Below, in pieces: positions 19,127-28,300 of a DNA stretch of 64,000 nt (position 1 is the stretch's first letter; every line of letters starts with the position of its first letter). Origin of the DNA: Strigamia acuminata. Its lineage: Eukaryota > Arthropoda > Chilopoda > Geophilomorpha > Linotaeniidae. The notes beneath the pieces were generated by a model. It made no database searches. It was given only the letters and a program-made list of their open reading frames with translations, and was not told the origin of the DNA. Where the stretch lies: assembly GCA_949358305.1 (NCBI GenBank), contig OX442322.1, positions 1,364,001 through 1,428,000 of the forward strand, given 5' to 3'. The position numbers were made by a program, and so were the translations under genes.

Positions 19127-20065
19127 ATGTCATTGAAAGGAATGTTCAGAGCAATGCAAAAAATTCCCAAATTACCGTCAAGCACCATAAAGAAAATTGA
19201 TTTAACTTCTAACGTTATTCCGCCTTCTATTAAAAAGGTTAAAGGTCATTTTGATCATGTTGGTCATCTTGATCAGGCTGGTCAATTTAAGCACCTGTCA
19301 ATTGTAGATAATGATATAAGATTATCACATTTTCAACAAATTAAGGAAGTGGCTGACGTAAAGAAATTTCAAGATATATAATCGAAAAAGCTGGTTGATG
19401 CTTTAGAACTCACCGATATTACCAAACCTCAATTGACAAAAGCTTTACAAGATGCAGATACGTTGAAGAAGTTTATAGACACAAAACCAAAATTTATAGA
19501 ACAAGCAACAGCTTATTTAAAGTTTATTGTTTACGGTACTGGTGTGACCGTTGGTGCAACAACCTTGGGGTTCTTCTATAAACACTTGGCTGACTATGCA
19601 AATGCAAATTCGGGTTGTTTCAAAATAATAAAAGATGCACACGGTGAAACTATTGTTTGTAAAATACCCAATTTATCTTGTTGTTCTCGAGATAATCATG
19701 CTGGAGTTAAAACTTGTAACGAGGGAGACAAAACTAAATGTGATGGCTGGGAAGACTCTAAAGAAGTAGTAAATTGTTGTAACGGTCAATGTTTAAAACC
19801 GATTGGTGATAAGGAAGACGATAATATAACATACATTTGTCAAGAAAAAACATTGCCTGAAGCGTTTTTAGATTTTATAAAACATAATGTTGAGTATGTA
19901 GTTAAAACCGCTGGTGATTTGTTTAAGTCAATTGTATTACCTGTCATTATTGCAATTTTATTTAGTGCACTCGGTATTTTTATTTCTTACATAATTATAA
20001 GAAAATTTTTATCAAGTGTATCACAACCTCCAATAATAACAACCACAGATGATTCTTCCGATTAA
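19127..20065 (+). pseudogene. pif-5: PIF-5/ODV-E56-like envelope protein with an in-frame stop
   Basis: From the ATG at 19127 the frame is open for 84 codons, meets TAA at 19379-19381, and continues in the same frame to 20065, about 311 codons in all. The layout matches PIF-5 (ODV-E56) proteins: a conserved soluble N-terminus opening MSLKGMFRAMQK, a hydrophobic segment (VYGTGVTVGATTLGFF), a Cys-rich stretch with LSCCSRDN and CCNGQC, and a C-terminal membrane anchor (VLPVIIAILFSALGIFISY). PIF-5 is part of the per os infectivity factors needed for entry into gut cells. A single nonsense codon breaks it. The assignment rests on architecture and Cys pattern; a profile search would settle it. Confidence 0.65.
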
Positions 20066-20076
20066 ATTATTCATAT

Positions 20077-20685
20077 TTAATTGCTAATAATCGCCCGTCT
20101 TCTTGTAACTTGTCTTTCTATACCCACTTGCGTCTTCCCGTTACTTGTCTTCTTGTGCTCATGGTAATATTTTTTGTATATGCTTGACATTAATAAAGTT
20201 GTATCTAGCAATAATTCAATTTTTTCTAATTTGTGTTGTACGGTACTGGTACGCTTTGTCATTGCAATTATGTTTTCTGCGTCTTTTTCGTCGTCTATAA
20301 TAACTACATTTCCTTCAGTTAAATTGTACAAACAGCACTTTCGGTTTTTGGGTAATTTATTTTTTATGTCGCACCATTGTTTATTGTCTAATAAGAATGG
20401 ATTGTCTGTGAATTGAACGTCAACATTCATTTTTCGTTTGACAGCATCCGAAAACATACGTTGTGATATTGCACTAGATGACAACCAAAACGTAACGTGA
20501 TTGTTATAACACCTGTACATACATGGTAGTATAATTTTTCCATAATGAAACAAAATTATAAAATTCTTTTCATGAATCCATTTACATTGTACATTAACAT
20601 CTTTATATATGATAATAAAATGATAAACAGGAAGATTCTTATATATCCTCTGAAACAATTGTAATGAAACTAAATTGTTGATCAC
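20077..20685 (-). CDS. Unknown viral-type protein, no ATG at the expected start
   Basis: The frame is open for 202 codons and ends 11 bases from the PIF-5-like gene. At the place where a start is expected, right after a T5/A8 motif, the sequence is ATT GTG; the first Met codon lies far inside at about residue 56. Either GTG/ATT is used or the ATG has mutated. The protein has a hydrophobic N-terminal half, two Cys-Cys/Cys segments (KCCLYNL) and an acidic patch (IIDDEKDAEN). No family is recognised. Confidence 0.5.
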   Translation of the reverse strand: MINNLVSLQLFQRIYKNLPVYHFIIIYKDVNVQCKWIHEKNFIILFHYGKIILPCMYRCYNNHVTFWLSSSAISQRMFSDAVKRKMNVDVQFTDNPFLLDNKQWCDIKNKLPKNRKCCLYNLTEGNVVIIDDEKDAENIIAMTKRTSTVQHKLEKIELLLDTTLLMSSIYKKYYHEHKKTSNGKTQVGIERQVTRRRAIISN

Positions 20686-20875
20686 AATGTTTTTTTTAAA
20701 AATGTGTTTTAATATTTATGTGCGAATCTTTCCCTAAATAAGTACGTTTATTCTATTATTTATATTTATTTAGAAACGTTTAATACAGGACACCACATAT
20801 TAATAATTAATAAGTAATAATAATTAATAACGATTGATATATATACATCCAAACAAATAATATTGGCAGATTACA

Positions 20876-21421
20876 ATGTCTACTATAGATTCTTCTCTTG
20901 TTGATATGATATCGGATCAATGGAAATGGATTATCAATCAACATTTGTTAGAAATTATTAATCTCAACAAAGTAATTGATGTCACTCATTTGTTTAGTTT
21001 TTTGAAAGTAATAACAAACTTAGTGAAGAGTCCAGATCTAGTTCGAGGTTTGATAGTATTTGACGAATTACAACAAAACCAAGCTTCTCTTTCTACTAGA
21101 GCTTGTCTCCTTTATAAAAAGTTCAATTTGATTCCGGTTTTCTTGATATGGAATTTTAAAGGAACATGTATCAAATTAAGTAATACATTAAATTATAATT
21201 TATTTTTTTTAACGGAAGTAATATGCAAATCCAACCAATCACAATTTCCTATTTTGATTAAAGGCATTAAAGGTGAAATACAATTACAAAATATAATAAG
21301 CAGTAATAATATAAATAAAACAATTATCGTTTTTAATGGATTGTCTGATAGACGACTAAATACCGAAGATTGGTTCAAAACCTACATAGGATTATCAGAT
21401 GTAAAATTAGATTTTACCTGA
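20876..21421 (+). CDS. Unknown 181-aa viral-type protein
   Basis: An intact frame with a clear ATG, divergent from the previous gene across about 190 AT-rich bases. The protein is Leu/Ile/Asn-rich with no signal peptide; I see no known motif. It sits between the 202-aa gene and ubiquitin in the densest virus block. Confidence 0.55.
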   Translation: MSTIDSSLVDMISDQWKWIINQHLLEIINLNKVIDVTHLFSFLKVITNLVKSPDLVRGLIVFDELQQNQASLSTRACLLYKKFNLIPVFLIWNFKGTCIKLSNTLNYNLFFLTEVICKSNQSQFPILIKGIKGEIQLQNIISSNNINKTIIVFNGLSDRRLNTEDWFKTYIGLSDVKLDFT

Positions 21422-21642
21422 ACGCAAAATGGACAATAAGGTGTGGAAATCAGTTCTGAAATAAATTGAAATAAAGGACATAGAAATTAAAAAAAATCAT
21501 TTGGATACAATCTTTTATTGCTGAAGAAATATTAACGTCATCATTAAAGTAATAGTATAATCTTTGTCATCACTAAAGTCTAATGGACAGTTTACAATTT
21601 AGCATAAAACTACATGTTTTTTTCAATCTGCAGTCATGTCGT
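21422..21642. other. Short spacer between convergent genes
   Basis: No gene seen. The stretch separates the 181-aa gene and ubiquitin and is AT-rich like other viral spacers. Confidence 0.4.
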
Positions 21643-21876
21643 TTAATCACCACCACGTAATCTCAATACTAGATGTATTGTATTTTCTTTTTGTATATTA
21701 TAATCAGCTAATTGCCTTGAATCTTCTAGTTGTTTACCAGCATATATCAGTCTCTGTAGATCAACAGGTATTCCTTCTTTATCTTGGATTTTTTCTTTGA
21801 CCGTTTCTATAGTATCGTCAGGGTTACAATCTAAAGTGATTGATTTGCCTGTAAGAGTTTTTACAAAAATTTGCAT
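21643..21876 (-). CDS. ubi: Viral-type monomeric ubiquitin
   Basis: A single 77-aa ubiquitin unit, not a polyubiquitin or ribosomal fusion. All seven lysines (6, 11, 27, 29, 33, 48, 63) and the Leu-Arg-Gly-Gly end (73-76) are kept, with one extra Asp77 that a hydrolase must trim. Many surface residues differ from the near-invariant animal protein (for example Asp16-Cys17-Asn18 and Tyr45), so it is not a recent host copy. Baculoviruses and some other insect viruses carry such genes, where they affect virus yield. A T/A-run motif lies about 22 bases upstream. Confidence 0.95.
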   Translation of the reverse strand: MQIFVKTLTGKSITLDCNPDDTIETVKEKIQDKEGIPVDLQRLIYAGKQLEDSRQLADYNIQKENTIHLVLRLRGGD

Positions 21877-22070
21877 GTTTGTCTTGTTTGAGAGCTGTTT
21901 TTTTTTAAATTATACGTTTCCAATAATCTTTTTTATATGTAACCTTTTTTATTTGTAATTAATTATATACTTTGATTCAAAATTATTTCATGAAAGACAA
22001 ATTATTTTTTTTTTAATACAAGAATAATAATAATAATTAATAATAATAATAATAATTTATATAAACACAG

Positions 22071-23163
22071 CATTGCCAGCCTTACAACTTTCAGCCTCTT
22101 AATTAATTGAATAAAATATTGAGAAGTTGCAAGCCCATTTGTTTGTCAGCCTTACACTTACTGGCCCCTCAATTTGTCAGCCTTACATTTGCCAGCCCTT
22201 TAATTAGCCAGCCCTATGTTTGCTGGCCCTTTATTTTCTAGCCTCTTTTCTATACGCCATGAACGTCGCACGAACGTCCACGAACGCTGCATTCCGTTAT
22301 TGAAGGTTTATCTGATTCCGGAGGGTTTTGCCATCGTCAAAGCGGAGTGGGCTTCAGTAAGGACCGATTTCTATAAGCCAGTGTGATTGACATGTTCCTT
22401 GAGTATGCAGATAGGTATTGGCTGCAAACGGTGGGTAAGGATAGATTAACTGTGTACTGTTTGCCGCATCGGCTTAACAACGCTAACTAACAACATGGAG
22501 GGTTTGCATGTCAGAGCGGTGAATTGTATAAATCAGCCGCAAACGGGGGCTCGGTTGCATGTTCATGGTTGCATGTTCGTGCCCGTGGTTGGGTCAGGGT
22601 AGGTTGTGTTAAGTTAGGTCAGGTCAGGTCAGGTTGTGTTAGGTTAGGTCAGGTCAGGTCAGGTTGTGTTAGGTTAGGTCAGGTCAGGCCAGGTTAGGTC
22701 AGGTCAGGCCAGGTTAGGTTAGGTCAGGTCAGGTTGTTGTGTTAGGTTAGGTCAGGTTAGGTCAGGTCAGGTTAGGTTAGGTCAGGTCAGGTTAGGTTAG
22801 GTTAGGTCAGGTCAGGTCAGGTCAGGTTAAGTTAGGTCAGGTATGAAATGTTTTAGCTAGGGGAAAAAGGGCTGGAAATGTAAGGGCTGGCAAATTGCAA
22901 TTAATTAGTTCATTTAATGTTATCAGGGAATAAAGGGCTAAAACTTAAAGTCTTGGCACATATTAAATAATCACTTTATTAATTAATTACTTCAATTTAT
23001 TATTTCATTTTAAAATACTAAAAGAGGCTGAAACATAAAAGGTTGGCAAATGGAAGGGTGGCACTGCCCGAGGCTGACACAATATAATTCAACAAACTGA
23101 AAATAAAAAGTAGGAAATGAGGCAAAAAAAGAAGAGGCTAAACAATTAAAAGGCTGGCAACAC
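22071..23163. mobile_element. Foldback/MITE-like element with subterminal repeats
   Basis: The ends form an inverted pair: ttgccagcctt at the left and aaggctggcaa at the right. Beside them are many subterminal copies of gccagccct on the left and agggctggc on the right. The interior carries a long (TTAGG/TCAGG)-type array. No transposase frame is seen and no sure target duplication. I infer a non-autonomous DNA transposon. Confidence 0.55.
22594..22843. repeat. Degenerate (TTAGG/TCAGG)n array
   Basis: About 250 bases made of aggtt and aggtc pentamers, such as aggttaggtcaggtcaggtt. It resembles insect TTAGG telomeric repeats but alternates two variants and sits inside a mobile element, so it is not a telomere. 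The same array, in the other orientation, occurs inside the hAT MITE near 44280-44365. Confidence 0.8.
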
Positions 23164-23164
23164 C

Positions 23165-23374
23165 ACCAAGATAATCAAAAACTTGATAATAGAATTAGTT
23201 TTTAACTTGTTCAAAGTTAAAAACCCGGCAAATATTATTCTAAATAATTTGGATAACTTTGTAAATCAAGAAACCTTGGTTCACATGTTTCAGGCCAGTT
23301 TATTTTCTAAGGTGAATAATTCTAAAGAGGTGACAAAAGGGAGATTTTCTAATGCGTTGAATTCACATAATTAA
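23165..23374 (+). pseudogene. C-terminal piece of an unknown gene
   Basis: The frame is open from the right end of the foldback element to a stop at 23372-23374, about 69 codons, without a convincing ATG at its start (the first true Met is well inside). Composition (Asn, Lys, Leu) resembles the viral genes. I infer the 3' end of a gene cut by the element; its 5' part is not found to the left. Confidence 0.25.
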
Positions 23375-23429
23375 TGTGGAATTCTCATGAGAAATGTCTA
23401 TAACCAGGCACAGGGCCGTTTTGACCTAT

Positions 23430-23708
23430 GAGGCAAACTTAACAACTTTTTTCGAACTTTAAAACTTTTTAAGAAATTGCACCCGACTTCGAACAGCCAT
23501 AACGCCGGAACTATACACACCTTCTCATACCTGAGTAACACACTCCCAAACTTAGCAACTTTTTTCGAACTTTGAAACTTTTTGAGAAATCGCACCTGAC
23601 TTTGAACAGCCATAACGCCGGAACTAAACAGAGGAATCTTCCCAAACTTGTTTTACAACTTCTTTACCTCCTCCTCAACACACTCAACATGTTTCAAGAC
23701 AACACACC
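23430..23708. repeat. Satellite block, left part
   Basis: Same tandem family as 30536-31730, with the motif acagccataacgccggaact. It ends at the Copia target duplicate acacc (23704-23708). Confidence 0.85.
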
Positions 23709-24178
23709 TATTGATATGTAAAGTTTAGGGACAAGTGTTGTCACAGTCAGTTCCGATTTACGATGGAGAGATTACTTCGTGCGTTTCCGAATTAGCGCGA
23801 TTGTCACGCAATTAGTATTTCATTGTATCATGTCCCGGAATTGTAAATCAGTTGCTATTGTTTTTATAAATTGCGTGTGTATGTACCACAACTGATTTCC
23901 CTCCATATAATGACTTATTTAATCGTCGTCTGCTCAAATGAGCATTGTGTATTATAGAAATTTGTTCTGTCCTAAGTTGTGTTTATATTTTAATAGTGTA
24001 CAGGACAAATCAACTAAATGAAGTATTGATTTGTTCTCCCTATAGTTTGTGAGGTCAAATAACCTCAAACCACATGTTATGTTTTTCCACTGCAATAAAG
24101 ATGGCGGCACAATTTGTGCTAGTAATGCAAAAGACTGAAATCAGGATTGGACTCACTTTATTGATTTAATGGCCTACA
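23709..24178 (+). repeat. 5' LTR of the Copia element
   Basis: 470 bp, matching 30066-30535. Its left edge follows from the acacc target duplicate. It begins TATTGATATG rather than TG. Confidence 0.9.
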
Positions 24179-24179
24179 A

Positions 24180-24197
24180 GTGGTAGCAGAGGCTTGC
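24180..24197 (+). promoter_or_regulatory. Copia primer-binding site
   Basis: TGGTAGCAGAG just inside the 5' LTR complements the 3' end of initiator methionine tRNA over about 11 bases, the usual Copia primer. The rest matches poorly, as is common in Copia elements that use an internal tRNA fragment. Confidence 0.6.
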
Positions 24198-25309
24198 GTG
24201 GGTGAGTTCCTGTCGAAATTCATACTTTCTCGGCGATTTTCCACGTCTGGAGCGGCCACGACGCACGGAAAACGAGGGGCGGGCGATACGAAATGTTTCC
24301 CGCACGTCGCCGAGCAGTGAAGTCCGCGAATTGCGACCCGAAGCAGGATCGATCGTTTCGGACAAATTTCGACCACAAACGGTGTTGAATCACCGTAGAA
24401 TCAGCTGTATAAATAGCAGGAACACAGTGAAGTACTTTTTGCATTTATTTCGGCGTATTATAAGCCATTTTTCTTGTTTTCATTCGCACGATGACGCGTC
24501 ATTTCAAAATGGCGGCGCAGAGTGCGACCTGTGTTTAAGGACGGATTCGGGCTGTCATCGAGTCAACGTGTGGATCCCAGCGCTGGAATTAACGACGGGG
24601 GACCAGAAACAGACCCAAGGAATCAATTGGGACTGGTTTCGGGACGATTTGAAGAGGTTTTCGTCGAAAACGAAGCATTTTTCGCCAGCGGCGACCGGAA
24701 TTAATTTCCACAACGTTTTCAAGACGTCGCTCGCCTATAACGAGTTGGATACGAACGTACGACGTTCGTACAACAACCAGAGCATCGGTACGGGTCAATT
24801 TGGATCGATATTTTCCATTTTTGGACGCGTTTCGTGCGACGAGCCGGAACGCATCGCGGATTTGCACGTGAAGTGTATCTGCGCATCGCTGGGACCGGTT
24901 AAGCCTTGTGCCAGGTGCACAAGTGAAAGCCAACGATTTCCAGCACTGAAAACATCACAACTTGCCATCTTCACATCATTTAAGTGTATATATTTGGGTT
25001 CGAAATTATTTGTGAATATTATTAAGGTTTTGTTTGGGCCCTTTAATATATTCGGCACCCTTTAGGCATTCGCCTAGTGTCGTCTTATTTTCGGCTAGGC
25101 TTGCTCGAAGCAAGGGGATTTTCCCGCGACCCCAGGTGTGTCGGTCGGAGGTCCTTGTAGCGACTAGTCGGAGAAATTGTGCTCACTTATTGAGCTGTAC
25201 CCCGGGTGGAATTGTATTATTTTTCGCCTAATTTTTGGTGGGTTAAGTGTTATATTTTGCAAGTGTTGTGATTCTAAGTGATTTTGTGTATTGTGCTACG
25301 CATCGCATC

Positions 25310-28300
25310 ATGGCTAGTGAAAATATGGAAGATTTTTCCAAGCCATTCAATGTAAACATTCGCAAACTTGATGGCAACAATTATGACTCATGGGCAGTAG
25401 ATATGCAGCTCTATTTAGAGCACCAAGGAGTCTGGAGCCACGTTGTTGGAACTGAGCCAGCATTGGCCGTAACGGCCTCTCCGAAGGAGAAACGCGATTT
25501 TCAGGCACGCGAATCCCGTGCACGTTCCTCCATTTGTCTTGGCTGCACAGAAGCGCAAAAAGGGGTTGCTGTTGCACATAAAACAGCAAAGGGAGCGTGG
25601 GACGCGTTAAAAACGGCGTACCAGCCGACCACGATGGCGCGACAAGCCAGGCTACGCCGGGAGTTTTTACAGCTCCAAATGCTTCCAGGGGACGACATGG
25701 TCGTGTTCACCTCTAGGGTGGACAGGAAGGCGATAGAGTTAAAGGACGTGGACATTACTTTAACGGAAAAGGAAATCGCGTTCCAATATTTGGATTTCCT
25801 CGGGCCTGAATACGAGGCTCTAAAATCCATCGTGTACCACTGGGACAAAGCCGACTTCACGGTCGCGAAAGTCAAAGAAAGGCTCCTTGCTGAGTATAAC
25901 AGGACCCATGGTGGGACTGCGCCGAGGGATGCGACTGCATCTGCAACGGGAGCTTATGCGACGAACCCACAACGGTCACAGCAAAAAGGAACTGTTTGCT
26001 ATAACTGCGGCGGAAAAGGACACTTTTCACGCGATTGCCCTTCATCGAAACAGGGCTTTACGATTGTGCCGACCAAATCTGCATCGAACATTTCTCAGTC
26101 TAGTGGGCGCGGCAAAGGCCGAGGCCGTGCACGGGGAAGGAAAGCTAACCTGAGCTCTTCTGAGGAACTGGAAGGATTCTACACATCGCTTCAGCAGACT
26201 ATTGGACAATCAACGACAACCGTGTCTTCATTTGTAACATCATCGGGGGTGCAAGACATGGCGTGGTACGTGGACACTGGTGCCACGGACCATTTTACCT
26301 TCACTAAACATGGTTTTGTGAATTATAAGCCTCTTTCGAATTATTCAGTGCGATTGGGTGAGGGTTCATCCAAAATTGATGGGGTAGGAGATATAAAGCT
26401 CGAATCAAGGGATAAATCTCAAGGGCACCCATTCATATTAAAGAATGTGTTTTATGCACCAAATTTTACTAAAAATTTGATTTCCCTCGGTCGCACTGAT
26501 GAGGCTGGGTATATAACCCGAGTTGGTGAAGGGAAAATGGTCATTTTCAAACAACGGATTACGGAACCAATACTGACCGCCATGCGTCAGTCGGATAGAA
26601 TGTACAAGAGTTCTTGTCAGATTGCGGTTCCTTCTGTAAATGCAAGTGCAATTCCGACGCATGCGGAAGCACCTGGCATAAGTAATCCGATTACTAACCA
26701 ATCAGATGTTACTGAAAGTGTTAATGTTGTAAATAATAGCGTTTTACCTAATACTAACCCGAGTGAATGCGTAACGCAGGCGAGCGAAATTACGAAACCG
26801 TCTTACTGTGAGGTGTTGACAACACCGAAGGGCATTAAGGGCAGTAAAACTCCAAAGACTTTAACTGTTTCCGGCGGAATTGACGTGAGTGCGCTTCCGG
26901 CCGACAGAGTTAAAGGGGTTCAACCTAATGTAAAGGCAGATAAAGGGTTAGATATTAGTTATTGGCACGGCCGGATGGCACATTTACACACGAAGGGTAT
27001 TGTTGACATGGAAAAGTCAACAGATATTTTTGGAGTGAAATTGTCTAATAAAGACATGGACCCGTGTGACGCGTGCATTAGAGCAAAAAAGACGCGTGCG
27101 GGGTTTCCTCCGATCGGACAAATTTTGACCAAAGGCATATTAGACCTTGTTCATATGGACGTCTGGGGGGCAAGCCAAACTAAAACCCTTGGGGGTGGGA
27201 ATTATTTCCTACTTATAGTGGACGATTTTTCACGCTTTATGTGGATATACATCATGAAGAAGAAAAGTGATGTATTAGGGATTTTTAAGATTTGGCAAAA
27301 AGAGATCGAACGCTCTACATCTAAAAAGGTCAAAGCGGTACGAACTGACAGAGGGGGTGAATTTATATCCAAGGAATGGGAAGACTATGCTCAACAAGAA
27401 GGAATTAAATGCGAGCGGACGAATGCATATTCGCCCGAAATGAATTCTGTGGCCGAGCGGGCCAACCGCCTAATCTTAGAGGGGGTGAGAGCAATGTTAA
27501 TCGAAACGGGTCTTCCCAAGAGGTTGTGGGGAGAGTTAGCGGTAACTCTTGTTTATATTAAAAACTTATACCCACATCCGAAATTGAACAATTGTTCCCC
27601 CTATAATGTATTTTATAATAAAAGGGCTTCAGTTAGGCATCTAAGATGCATTGGGTCAAAGTGTTATACACATATCCCTGCCCAACAACGACATAGCAAA
27701 TTAGAGCCAAGAGCTTGGGTTGGAGCCCTTGTAGGTTATTGTACTGACACAAAGGGATATCGCATCTGGGACCCATCGCGTAACAAGATTTTTGGGTCGA
27801 AACATGTTACCGTTAATGAGAATGAATACTGGTATGAAAAGGGGAATAACATTAATGGGAGAGGAAAGGAACAGTCACAGAGTTTTGAATACTTTAATGT
27901 GAGTGACTTGGGACTCGAATCGGACGATGAAACACCAATTCCAGTGAGATTGGCACCGGTTCATGTTCCTGTTCCTACACCAAGCCAACCTTCACCGGGT
28001 CTGGTTCCCCCGGTTCAAGTTCCCCCTGTTCCAGGTGCCGGATTACCTGCTCCAACGGTGCCCATTATATCAACAGCATTGCCAGTCACGAAACTGCCAT
28101 TACCCCAGACCCCAAAACACACGGTTTTTCAAAAACCACGGTTAATCGAATTTACTGGAGAACCAACTGACGAAACCAGTGATGATGAAGAGGTTTTTCA
28201 GGAAGCATTGTTGGCTTCTCCTAATGTTAGAGGGGGTCAAGGGGATGTAACAATTGGGGGTGTTCCTTTATTGAAATTGAACATGAATGACTGGGATGTG

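Noticed and set aside
22594-22843. Telomere end
   Set aside because: The pentamers alternate TTAGG- and TCAGG-type, and the array is inside a mobile element with unique sequence on both sides.
23709-23713. Copia LTR starting at TGATATG instead of TATTGATATG
   Set aside because: The shared sequence of both LTRs and the acacc target duplicate place the edge two or more bases earlier.
24202-25065. 287-codon open frame between the Copia LTR and gag
   Set aside because: It lies in the GC-rich leader, has no domain, and several overlapping frames on the other strand are equally open.
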